From positions 1,014,265 to 1,078,264 of the forward strand of contig LSRX01000067.1 in assembly GCA_001939145.1 (NCBI GenBank): a stretch of 64,000 bases of DNA, in the 5' to 3' direction. Origin of the DNA: Symbiodinium microadriaticum. Its lineage: Eukaryota; Sar; Dinophyceae; Suessiales; Symbiodiniaceae. The notes under the pieces were generated by a model, which was not told the origin of the DNA, did not search any database, and worked only from the letters and a program-made list of their open reading frames with translations. The translations under genes and the position numbers were made by a program. This document shows positions 25,555-37,700 of this stretch, in pieces. Position 1 is the stretch's first letter, and each line of letters begins with the position of its first letter.

Positions 25555-26920
25555 TTTAGGGTTTAGGGTTTTTTGAACTAAGCTATCCTTGCTGCAAGGT
25601 TTATGATGATTTTCTTGCACGGCAGCCTAAATTCAAATCAGGTTCCTTTTACTACAAAACCGTATGCACTAGCTCTTAAACGACGTTAAGTTTCCTTGCC
25701 AATGCAAAGTTCATAAGCACATGCACCCAGGTTCTGTGGGGAAGTCTCCCCCATAAATTCCACAGATCCTCAGCAGCTGCGATGGGACATCAAGCGGCTC
25801 AGGCTGCAAGAAGGATCAGGGCTTCGGATTCTGTTGGGGGAGAGGGGGGGGGGGGTGGTGGCAAGAGATGGGTTTGGGGCTTTTGGCTCTCTATCGATTT
25901 TCGGATGCTTCGCGCCTCCTTTCCGTTCTCGAATCAAGGCTTCGGCTTGAGTACACCCTCAACCCTGACCGATCGATCCTCAACCCTCAGAACCACTCAA
26001 AGAGCCCATATTCAACCATATGCAAGCCTTACACGAAGCGCTATGAGCCCAAAGCATCCGTGAACGCTCCTAACACGACTCCCGCAAGACTAAAGCATTT
26101 GAGCTTGTCAGGTTGAACCTCACAAACCCATTCCCTCATACAACCTGGACGCGACAACCGAGCAATTGTACCGTATACCGTCGGCGAATTCATCATCTGC
26201 ACATGGTTAGTCCAATCTATGTACATAGCGACCGTAAGAGTATAAATAGCATGATGGTCTTACCAGTTGTCATACTGCTTCTTCACAACAAAAATAACCT
26301 GAGACACCAGTTGCCCTACAATCCCAAAGCCCTTTCAGGCCTAAAACCCTAGAGTCCTAAAGCCTAAAAGGCCTTCTTTATAAACCCCTGAGGCCCTGAA
26401 GCCCTGCAAACCATAAAGAAGCTCGACAAGAATCTCAGAGCCTTCGGCGCGCTGGCACTGCGAACCGGCCTCGATCTATTCTCCCAAACTTTGGTCCCTA
26501 AACCCTACAACCTAAACTAGGCCCCAAACCCTAAACCCCAAAACCCGGAATCTTGGAGGGGAGTTTACGGAGGGGGCCTTCCGGAGCATGAGGCTATAGA
26601 CTGATGCATTCTATCAGGGAACGGGGGGGAGTGCACGCAGGGTGAAGCTGACAGGCTTCAGAGGGGCGGGGGGTTTAGGGTTTAGGGAGTAGGGCTTAGG
26701 GATTGGGGTTTAGGGTTTAGGTTTAGGGTGTAGGGTTTCGGAATTAATGTAAAGGGTTTTTTTTAAACACCTTTTTCATGTAAAGGGTTTAGGGTTTAGG
26801 GTTACAGTGCAACAGTGACATGGGATCCTATGAAGCCCAGCAACACTTCTGCATCTGTGGCTTATTGATGGGTTTAGGGCTACTCTCGGGCTTTAGGTTT
26901 CCTTAGGCCGATAGACTCGA

Positions 26921-27029
26921 CCTATAGTCTCCATTGTAGTTCCTTTTTTTGGTTAACCAATTTTATGGTTAGGATGCTATCATATAAATTTGGTTAACCA
27001 AAAAAAGGAACTACAATGGAGACTATAGG
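26921..27029. mobile_element. Near-perfect foldback element
   Basis: Arms 26921-26966 and 26984-27029 are inverted repeats of about 46 bp with one or two differences around a 17-bp loop. Such identity suggests recent insertion. Confidence 0.85.
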
Positions 27030-27621
27030 TAGGATGTTGTGCTCCAGGGTGTCAGGCTCCTTTCCGCAGATGTTCACTGGAAGCCCCCGGCGGAACGCCG
27101 AAGTAGACATTCGAGTCCGGGTGGTTTCTGGAGCGCCACCTGCATGCAGGTAGGCCCTTCTAAACCCACAGCCCCAAACTACTCAAAACCCCGGTACTTG
27201 AGGGTTTCGGGCCTAGACTTCTCTAGGGTTTATACAGCCTTGAGGTTTTAGGCTACATTAGGGTTCGGGGTTTAGGGTCTCGAAAGGGTCTGCAATTAGG
27301 TGCTTAAGCGAACATGGAGAACCATGATACTTCGGCGGCTACGACGCTGCTGGACGAAGAAGCAATGTTGCAGGCCCAAGCCGATGGACAGGGGATTTCC
27401 TGGGGTCTGTACAAAATCTGGTTCGGAAGTATACTAAAGTCACCGGCTTCTCTACTATATAACCCTGAACCCTAAGCCCTGTATCATACCATACTAGAAT
27501 CCTAAACCCTAAACCCCCTATCAAAAAACATACTCTAACAAATAACCCTAAACCCCCGACCAGAATCTCCCTAAACCCTAAACCCTAGACCGTGCTCCCT
27601 TTGTGCGCTGCCCTAGCCAAG

Positions 27622-27683
27622 GCCGAGGAACGTCGAAAGCTGAAGATTCCATGCCCGAAGCGAGCTGGAGCTAGAACTCAAAG
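27622..27683 (+). CDS. Possible exon, unrecognised
   Basis: Reads AEERRKLKIPCPKRAGARTQ, acceptor GCCAAG|G, donor AG|GC. The frame is open from about 27580 to 27720 between CCCTAAA and TTTAGGG tracts. Basic, coding-like composition; family unknown. Confidence 0.35.
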
Positions 27684-28189
27684 GCTTCATGTACCCACTT
27701 GGTATACAGGAGATGAATGGGGTTTTGGGTTCAGGGTTTCGGATTTGGGGTGTAGGGTTTAGGATTTATAGGGTTTCCTGTTTAATTTGGGTCAGGATTT
27801 GCAGAAGTATCCTCGTAACCCCCGTGCTATCATATAGGTACGTACGATCCTTTGAGGAAGGTGGGACCTGCACCAACGGACTCAGCTCCTGTGACCTCCG
27901 TAAAGGCTTGAAACGGTGCAGGACGGCAACTCTGCCTTGTTCTTTCTGTTTCTGGGGTTTTACGTGTCATCAGTTAGGGCTTCTAGCATCCATGCGCTCG
28001 GGGCTGTGAGGTTTTGGGTAGCACTTAATGTTTTGGGTGTAGGGTTTTGGTCTCTGGGCCTCTGGCGTCTGTGCTGTGCAAACAGGTTTCGATGGCTTGG
28101 CCGCTTCATCCGGCGTGGGGTGGGACTTCTATGATCAAGCTTTCACAGCTCAGCGCCGTAGTACGAAGCACTCGACACGGCCTTGTCGC

Positions 28190-28520
28190 AAGATAATTAC
28201 TTTCGCCTGCGCTATTCCACGGCAAGCTCTGCGCCCTAAGCCCCCCCACACGTGGCAGTTACAAGCCTGGTGTCCATGTATGCCTCAGAACTCGGTACAT
28301 TCCACGCTTGTTCTGGACTTTCGCGCCCGCGCGCCGCGCAATTTGAGGGGCTCCAAAGAGCTTGGCATTCACCTCCAGGCCGAGTTGCTGCGCCTGCAAG
28401 TGCGTCGACTGGCGGACGCGGCACTATACTGCGGTTCTGCGTGCGCGGGAGGCCTTGCAAGTTCCGAGCACGGGAGTGGCGGCCCTTGCAAGCGCGTCGA
28501 CGCACGGGAGCGCGAGCGAA
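28190..28520. other. GC-rich segment with internal repeat
   Basis: Unusually GC-rich; GCAAGTGCGTCGAC and GCAAGCGCGTCGAC occur about 90 bp apart. All frames are open because stops are rare at this composition, so no gene is claimed. Confidence 0.35.
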
Positions 28521-30106
28521 ACTCTAAACCCTATATACCCTAAACCTTTAGACTAAAATCTCTTTAAAATTAACAAAACTCTAAACTGCAGTTAGGGGGT
28601 ATAAAATGGCATCAGACCATATGCGAAGCCTGGTTTGGGCTTAGTGTTTATTGCTTAGCTTTTAGAGTTTAGGGTTTGGGTCATCAGTCCCACATACCAT
28701 GGAGGTCGCAGGAGTGCCGGCAAACTTCAAAATCTCGGAATACACGATGGCCAGCAGAACTCAGCAAGTTCAGCATGGAGCATGTTGGGTTCGTATTTTG
28801 TGTAGGAATCAGGTTTATTATGGGCACCTAAAGCATGCTTTCCAGTTTTACGCCTGCATTGGTTTCGGGCCTTTGGGTCATACTTTTCACCTGTCTGGGC
28901 CTTCAAAACTTTCTATCCCTGGGCACCACAAGAGTGCGCTAAAATTGTCGGGATCGCAGTGCTTCTGATAAGCATAATTATAAACAGGTGACAACATGTG
29001 TCGATCCTTCTATCTAACTATCTGTCTATCTATCTCTATGTACTTAGATGCTGCTACAATCAACGCTCTAAAGGAAACGAAAGAAAGCGCGTAAGGATTG
29101 CTGTCATACAACGCCTTTTCAGGGTTTCGGACGTTTTGGGTTTAGGGTTTATGGGTTTAGGAAGTTTAGGGGGTATCTTGCTTTCTGAACGCCTCCCATT
29201 TAGGGGTTTAGAGTTTTTGGGTTTATGCTGGATCATGGAGTTTGCAAGTAACGGCTCGCCAGTTCTGCAGCACCTAAGGCCATCGAGCTGCAGCAAGAGA
29301 TCAAGGGCTTCGGATGTCTAGTATTTGGACTTCAGACTCGAGACGTCTCTGTATTGCTCTTACCTACGCATATTACACATCGCATCAGGGAGGGCCACCT
29401 GTCACTAGAGTCCTCTTAGCCTTGTGCACATCCCCTTGAACAGAGTGCCCTTACCAAACCTATTAGAGTCTCCGCGCGTCCTCAGAAACCTCGTAACAAT
29501 GCTCTGCAAGCCTGGCCTCACTCTCGAAACACTGCACCCGAACCCTAAACTCTTAACCCCACAACCGAAACTTTGAACCCTGCGCCCTAAACAAAACCAT
29601 GATACTCAAGCTCTGAACCCAAACATTAGGACTCCACCCTCAACTCTGTCCAGCGCATCCAAAGCCCAATGAATTACAAGCAAAAAGTTTGGCCACACCA
29701 TATGGCGGCGTGGCGCAGCTCAACAAAGCGAGAAGAGTTGGGCACTGGGTTTGGTGCACAATGCTTTACAATCCTTCTCATGCTGTTGTTAGGATTCAGG
29801 ATTGCTTCAGCACGCCCTCTCCGGGGGTGGGTTTAGGGTTTATTACCACTATAGATGGCTCCCTACAGTGCTGCAGCAAAACACATGTCACAACGTTTGC
29901 CGCCTGTGAGCTTCATGTGCGAAGCTCTGCCAGTCACCCGAAACCCTAAACCCTAAACCAAAACCCTAAAACCCTAAACCCTCTAAGCAGATCCCGGCCC
30001 TGGCAAGCATCGCTGCGAAGGCTCAAGTGCCGAATTGTGAAGGCCAGTCAACCCTGAACCCTAATGACCTAAACCCATACCCTAAGCCGGCAACCCTAAA
30101 CCCGAC

Positions 30107-30190
30107 ATGGTGGCTAAATCGCTGTGCCCACACTGCTTCAAGCAAAAAGCTTGCGTTCAAAACTATGCAATCCATGCACGCCTCCTTCAC
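30107..30190 (-). CDS. Possible exon, unrecognised, 3' of IMPDH
   Basis: Reads VKEACMDCIVLNASFLLEAV then WAQRFSHH in exact codon phase, acceptor TATCCCAG|G, donor CAT|GTCGGG. Between CCCTAAA (left) and TTTAGGG (right). The plus strand is also open with a CPHC motif. Confidence 0.3.
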
Positions 30191-30721
30191 CTGGGATATG
30201 TCAGGGTCGAGGGCTTGTAGGGTTTAGGGTCCGGTGCATGAGTTGATGGTTCCATTTAACATGTCCATGAACCGGTTTGTTGGGGATTTGCTGGCCTCAA
30301 GCCTATTCCGCTGTAGGATGTAGGCTTGCCTTGTCATTCAGGATGAACTGGCTGCGTTGAATCAGGATTGTGCGCCGGCTTCTGAAACCGCCTACCACAG
30401 TCAACGTCATAATGGCTACATGTTAGAACCCCCAAACCTAACCCTACACTCTAAATACCCCATGCTTTCAAGATGTGGGTGCAGGTTTTCTGGGCCTTGG
30501 GGACAGCAGGTTGAGGACCAGAAGCAAAGGAATCGCCGAGATTACCCAAACCCGAACCCTAAACCGTCACCGATTTAGATTTTAGGGTTTACAGGTTCAG
30601 GGGTTGTCAAAGAAAAAACTACACTGTAGGGTCATACCCTACCCCTTTCTTTGGGGTACCTACCTTTCTGTATAACAGGTTCTAATCATAGAGCTATGTG
30701 GCCGAAAAATCGGGCAATTAG

Positions 30722-30985
30722 GGTCTGACCCTTTAGGAACAGGAGAACCTGATTAAGAAACCCAGGGTCGTCATTAGGTTTCTGTGCATGTGTATGCATA
30801 TATATATATATATACATATATACATATATACATATATAAATATATATGTATATATGTATATATGTCTGTGACAATGTGTAGGTGTGTTGATATATATATA
30901 TATATATATGGCTACTCTTGCTCTTTTCATTTTATAGGACCAGGGCTTCCTAATCAGGTTCCTACATGACCCATAAAACCCCTGT
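30722..30985. mobile_element. Inverted repeat around a TA-rich loop
   Basis: AGAACCTGATTAAGAAACCC (about 30748) pairs with GGGCTTCCTAATCAGGTTCC (about 30943), about 170 bp apart, separated by TA microsatellite (30795-30910). Confidence 0.5.
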
Positions 30986-31115
30986 CTGGCAAAATGCAAA
31001 CACACATCAAACATCATGAATCTAGATGCGGAGCCTCAGAACCAAACACGCCTGAAACTGCAGGCCCTCTCCATGAAACCCTAAACTTATAAACCCTAAA
31101 CCCTAAACCCTAAAC

Positions 31116-31192
31116 CAAGCATTGCCGCCGAGGTGGCGCTGTGCCGCGGCGCTGCGTAGCTCCAAGCGGAGGCGCCCGGAGGTCATCGCATC
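31116..31192 (-). CDS. IMPDH: IMPDH exon 24 (last found): [13 protein letters not shown]
   Basis: Reads [18 protein letters not shown] then RHLGGNAW, matching the C-terminal 'SGELRFELRSxAAQxEGG'. Acceptor GAAG|G. The 3' edge is uncertain: either a donor at G|GTTTAGGG, an earlier GC donor after AAAQ, or a stop inside the telomere-like run. Confidence 0.85.
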
Positions 31193-31722
31193 CTTCAAAC
31201 CAAAAACATTTTTGTCTGTATCACCGCTATAAAGTATGTTGATGATTATTTAGTGGTATAAGTTATTAAATGTCCTTCAGGCATGAAGATGAAATGTTTA
31301 GGGAAGAGAGTTTGGGATTTAGTGCCGAGAGTTTAAATTTGGTAGCTTAGGGGTTTAGGCCAGGGTTGAGCATCGAGTGCCTTTTAGGTTTAGGTTTGAG
31401 AGTTGGGGGGGGGGGGGAGGGCGTCCTTCAGGAGATAGTTCGTCGATGCGACTGTCCATCTAAACCAATCTACTTTCTTTCTAAGCGTGTTATAGTCATG
31501 TCTCTTAGCGTCTCTATCTATCATCCTCTCTCTCTCTCTCTCTCCTCTTTGCCCGTACATACAAATACCTGAAGAGATGAAGAATGGCAAATAAACATGT
31601 ACCGATCAACCCAAAGCCTCTCGTTTGGCATTGTATATTGGGATGGTATTTGGACATCTTGATCTGTTAACGCGAAAAAGAGAGGGGTGGGGATTCCCGA
31701 GGTGTCTCTGTGTGTGTGTGTG

Positions 31723-31754
<32 letters not shown>

Positions 31755-34700
31755 AAGATAGATAGATAGATAGATGGATAGATAGATGGATAGATAGATA
31801 GATAGATGGATAGATAGATAGATAGATGGATAGATAGATAGATAGATAGATAGACAGATAGATAGATAGATAGGTAGGTAGATAGATAGATAGATAGATA
31901 GGTTAGGTAATCGAAGGCTGGCCGGCTGGCTGGCTGGCTGGCTGGCTGGATCGATGGATGGATGGCTGCATGGATGGAATGATGGATGGACGGATGGATG
32001 GGATAAGATAAGATAGAATAAGGTAAGGTAAGATAAAGACAAGATAAGACAGGGCAAGATAAGATAAGCATAAGGTAGGGTAAGGTAAGGTAAGGTAAGG
32101 TAAGGTAAGGTAAAGTAAGGTAAAGTAAGGTAAAGTAAGGTAAAGTAAGGTAAGGTAAGGTAAGGTAAGGTAAGACAAAGAGGTAGATAGGTAGCTAATT
32201 AGATAAACAGACAGATCGATAGATAGATCGATAGGTAGATAATAGATAGATCGATAGATGGACCGATAGATGATCGACAGATAGATCGATAGATAGATCG
32301 ATAGATAGATCGATAGATAGATCGATAGATAGATCGATAGATAGATAGATAGATAGATAGATAGGTAGGTAGGTAGGTAGGTAGGTAGGTAGATAGACAG
32401 ATAGCTAGAGATAGATAGATAGATAGATAGGTAGATAGATAGATAGATAGATAAATTAAATAGATAGACAGAAGAGAGAGACAGGGAGAGACAGGGAGGA
32501 AAGAGAGAAAGAGAAAAAGGGAGAGACCGAGCGAGAGAGACATGTACATGTATGTACAGACAGATGACAGACAGACAGACAAACAGGCAGGCGTTTCGGT
32601 TTTCGAGCAAAAGACCTGGGATACTGCGCAGCACGGAGTGCGGGTTCCCCAAACCCCAGATGATGTGACCAAATCTTCAGACCTCTACATTAGATCCAAA
32701 ACCATCTTTTCAAATACTAAACACCCTGAACTTCAAAAAACCATAGAAGAGGCTGAATCCAAAGCTCAACGCTAGTGGAACTGGACCAAGGCTATAGTGG
32801 AGCTAAAATGTGAACCAAGCCCGGAAATCTCAACCCTAGACGCTTATTACTATTCTTACTATCTTACTAATGTTATTAATATTGCTATGACGAGCTATTG
32901 CTGTTGTTTCCCTTATTGCTGTTGTTACTATTTGGAAAAGACTCCTGGGCAACAAATCTCACTCCTACACCCAAGACTGTACAATCCCACCGGTCACCGA
33001 GGGCTGCACAATCAAGTCCCGCACACACTTCGCGCCCAAATCCTGCCCAGGGATGAACTTGCGAATCTGGATTCGGACGTTCACAAGGCTTTTCTGAACT
33101 GTGAACCCCTTGAATCTATGAACCCTAAACCCTGAATCCTACGAACCCAAGCTGTGTGCGTGCATGTAGGGTTTAGGGTTTCGGGCTTAGGGCTTAGGGT
33201 TAAGGGCTTAGGGCTTAGGATTTAGGGCATACATACATACATACATACATACATACATACATGCATGCATGGATGCATGCAAGCAACTCGTAAACCCTAC
33301 ACCAAGGCTGCTCCTGCATCCCATGCTTCACTCCCTGCGCCAAGTAGGGCATGTACTTGTGCAGAGAGCCTCAGTAGTTTCAAGCTCGACTGCACACGAA
33401 CATCCGCTTCGCGACACATGAAGAGCTGCCATGTTTCCAGAGTAACTCTATAGCTGCAGCGAACTGGCTTTCTGAAGACTCGCGGGACTAAGGAGGAAGT
33501 AGGTGGTAGCCCTGAACAGGATTGGCTATACACCGTAGGCCTGTACTCAGCAAGCCCTAGGCCCTACGCAGGGTTTATGTCCAAAGTGCTCCACTGCGTG
33601 AGAAGGTCTGCCCTCCCGGCCAGGTGAGATGCTGCCATGCTGTTCGTGTGGCCGTGGTAGTGACCATGTACGTAGGGCGCAGGGTTGAGGAATTACAACA
33701 GAGCTCAAATTGTCAGGCGCGATCTTGCATGCTCTGATAGACCACACCATGGATTCTCCGGGCAGGGCTTGCAGAAGACCCAAACAAGGGCTACACGTAC
33801 AGAAATAGTGCCTCGATGTGCCTCGTTTCGAGCCCCCAAGCCTGAACCCTAAACTCTATAAGCAGTACATCTACAGCCTAAATCTGAAGCCCTAAACTCT
33901 ACACATGGTACCCACTTTGGGCTCTGCGCTTTCTGGTACCGCACAGTCAGGCAGCACAAGTCCTTTGAACTCCGCCATTGGCAGCCCTGAAAGCAGCGGT
34001 TAGCACCTCTAAAATAATAGACTCTAAAAGCTTCAAAGGAAGCGGCAGAGCTCCAAATCGCAACCTTCTGGGGGCTTTATGAATTAAAAAGCTGTATAGG
34101 GTCTTACGAGGATATATGTGGGTTATTTTTGTGGGCTCACAGAAGTTTGCATGGTGTCAGATAGCAAGTAATTAATTGCATTGCCATGGGATATTATGAC
34201 TACCGACCCCTTGTATGACAGTGCCGACGATTGGGGTGGTCCGGTGACCCCGGTGGCGGTCCTTCTGAACCTGAAACCCCTGAAACCCCAAATCCTAAAC
34301 TGCCAAGCAGCCTTTATCTTGCACCGATCCCGTCACGCCCGAAGAAGCGATACCGCGATAGGCCTGCACACAGGATGCCCACACAGGATATTTTGTCTCA
34401 CAAAATCCAGGGTTTGGGTTTAGGGTCTATGAGTTTTAGCCACCACCACTGCTGATGGACAAAATCAACAGCTTGTGGTATAATACAAACTTTATCGTAA
34501 ATAATGGGCCAGTTTGTCCACAAGCGGCATTGCATGAAGTTGGTTTCCGGCTTCGAATTCCTCCCAAGCGAAAATCTAAGTCCTAAGCCTTATGAATGCT
34601 TAGAAGCATTATAAGCCGAAACCCAGCCAAAAACTACCCCCGTTAAACCCTAAAAAGCAGCCTGACTATTTATCAATAATTACTCTTTACCAGGGTTCCT

Positions 34701-37700
34701 CATAAGTGTACTATACTAAACATTATTTTAGATATGAAGGCCCTATATTACACCAACTCCCACCGGCCGCGGCCAAGGACGGGGTGTCGTGGCCGTTGTA
34801 GCAACCTCGAACCCTTAACCGCCAACCCTACACCCTACAAGCTAAACCTTAAAACCTAAACTCCTAAAAGCCCCTCAACTCCAGACCCTAGGCCATAAGC
34901 CCGAAACCGCCCTATACCCCGGTGCCTTCAGACGCGCTCCCGAGTCGGCATAGAAGTACTCACCTGGTGCCTCCTCGGTACCGGCAAGGAGGCTGCCGCA
35001 CATCACCGTCTCTGCACCTGGCAGACATGGGTGGCAGATTTAAAAAATGCAATGTTGAGATCTTCATGAACAGAATAGGCTTTTGGGGGATACATTCTAC
35101 TTCAGAGCCATATTTTCGCTAATCAAGCCTATAAGGAACACTATATTCTAGTTTTGTTTTTTATGGCCCCTACAGTAGGATTTGGGGATTGAGAAGCTGC
35201 GAGGTTTGGGACTTAGAGGTTTTGAGGGCTTTGCGACCAGGGATTGAGGAGCTCCGGCTTGGGGTTTAGGGTTCAAGGGATTTGGGGTTTCGGGTTTCGG
35301 GTTAAGGGATTTGGGGTTCAGGGTTTAGGGTTTAGGGATTTTGGGTTTCGGGTTTCGGGTTAAGGAATTTGGGGTTCAGGGTTTAGGGTTGAGGGATTTT
35401 GGGTTTCGGGTTTCGGGTTTAGGGATTTGGGGTTCAGGGATTAGGGATTTGGGTTTCGGGTTAAGGGATTTGGGGTTCAGGGTTTAGGGTTCAGGGATTT
35501 GGGGTTTCGGGTTTCGGGTTAAGGGATTTGGGTTCAGGGTTTAGGGTTAAGGGATTTGGGGTTGAGGGTTGAGGGTTTAGGGGCCTACCCTAAGCCTTAA
35601 ACTCTTAGCCGCTAGGAGGATGATAGACCAGCTGGATTCATAGACACATGTGAGTTGGAAACTTTGGGAATCTCAGCATGTAGACTCCATAGGAACTCAA
35701 GGATACGCTACCGGAGCCATAAACTCTAGACCCTAAACCCTACACTGTACATATCCCGATTTCCAGTGTGGTTTAAGTCTACTACCCTCCTTCTCAATCG
35801 TCGGGGGGCTATTAGATACAACGCGGGGTTCTGAATTATTGCTCGGTAAGTTTGGGTCATAGTCATGACTAGGATCAAAAGTGTACATCTTGTCCAAGTC
35901 TTGAATCACATTTCACATAATTATCTAGGCCACCTCCCACTCCTTCGTGGACCCTAAATCACTAAACCCCTAAACCACAGAACCCTGTTACTAAGGCCTG
36001 AACGCCCAAACGCCAGAACCCTATACCCTCAGCCCTAAACCCCTGAACCCCTGAACCCTGTGTCCTGAGCCCTTAACCCTTAACCACCCCAAAAACATCT
36101 CGTCCAAGCGCCCAGTGAAAGTGCTTTGACGATGTGACCCGGGCTGCTGATCCTCAGATGCTGGGTTCTTGCTAAGGAGCTTCTAGTTTAGGGTTTAGGG
36201 TTTAAAGGGTAATTCAACTTATCAAATTCAAGTCGCCACCGCGTACACACAATGCCCATCCTTTGGCTTATGGTGTTTATGAGGGGGTTGGGGGTTGGGG
36301 GCTTAGGGCTTAGGGTCACTAGCGTGATCATTCTAGACACGTCACGACCCTCAACCCTAAACCCTACAACCCCTATAAACCCTGCAAGCCCTATAAAGAA
36401 GCGTACAGACCCTATAAACCCAAAACCCTAAATGCCCCTCGCAGCCGGCGAGCCCCCCATCGGCAATGACAGGGACGCCGTAAGCTCTGGCAATGCTGGC
36501 CTGTGAAGTCCAGGGTTGCAGGGTGGGTTTGGGATTTAGGGCATTTTGGGGTTTAGGGTTAAGATGGGTTGAGGGCTTATAGGGTTTTAGGATCTAGGGT
36601 TTCATAGGGTGTGAAGGGTGTATCGGGTAGATACTGGTTATAGGGTTTAGGGTTCAGCCTGTGGGATGTTGTCAACATGTGTTAGCTGGTTTGGGATGCC
36701 GAGCTCACCAAGACCAAAGATAGTTCTTGAGGCCTTCTACAAGTAGCTTGCAGATGGACACTACAGGGCCCAAAAGGCTGCCTGGAGCTTCCTGAACCTG
36801 AACCTACGAACTATCCTGCTCGAGCATGTGCTGGTGGTCAACCAAGGCACAACGTTGTACACGGCGCTGGCCTGCAAGGGCAACGACTTCGAATTAAGGC
36901 CTTAGGCATCCTTCTGAGTGGACTTTCTTCTGATGCGACCCTAAACTCTGAATTCTACAGTAGAAGCAGCTTTCGACCTCATTCGCCGGGACCCGATGGA
37001 GCTTTGGTAGCTCTCGGGAATCATCGTCATATTCTCTAAACTTGACTCTAAACCCAAACAGCGAGACTGGTTTTGGTCTACCTGTCTACCTTCCAAACAT
37101 CGTGGCATTTGTGGAATGCAGTTGCGGTTGTTCCCTTTGATATTTGCGGTAGTGGATCCCGTCATCATCAGCAGCAGTGCATGACAGATGGCCTGTGCCC
37201 GGCCGCAGCCGCGATCTTTGTGAGCCTGGCAGGAGCCGTGTGGAAGCCGGTCCAAACATCAGCCCTTCCAGGGGAAATCTAATGCGATATAGGTGATGCT
37301 AAAGCCAGGAATTCAGGACCATATAATATAGTATCATATAATATAATATACTATAAAACAATATGATATAACAATAAGAAGGGGTCCTGGCGAACACTGC
37401 AGCGCAGGGAGCATCTCCAGGCCTACGATTGGAAGAAACGGGCACCAATGCCCCGGAATGGCTGTATTGCCAACCCACGGGAACGTCCTGCGTCCTTGCA
37501 GCCTACGGTAAAGACACGAAAGCGTTCGAAAAGCGACATTATATGGTCCAGACATCACTGCCATGGCCATCCGGCAGAGGATGGTGTTGCGCCAGAAATG
37601 TGAAATTACCTCCTACTGGCAGGGTTCCTAACCCCAGCACCAGAACAGCACAGTGCACTACACCTTAAACTCTAATCACTACGTATCCATCCACAACCTA

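Noticed and set aside
24710..25620. Open frames up to 202 codons rich in Met-Tyr-Val-Cys or His-Thr-Tyr-Ile
   Set aside because: Translated TATG, CAGA and CA arrays, open on both strands.
31521..32672. Open frames up to 249 codons (Leu-Ser-Ile-Tyr repeats)
   Set aside because: Translated GATA/GGTAA arrays.
36715..36790. Minus-strand SICK and CRRPQE words that resemble the IMPDH SIC...CGRPQ loop
   Set aside because: They are in different frames and lie between exons 17 and 18, in an intron. The true segments are exons 15 and 16.
37500..37600. Minus MAMAVMSG resembling IMPDH MAIAMAL
   Set aside because: Wrong position in the gene; the genuine segment is exon 1.
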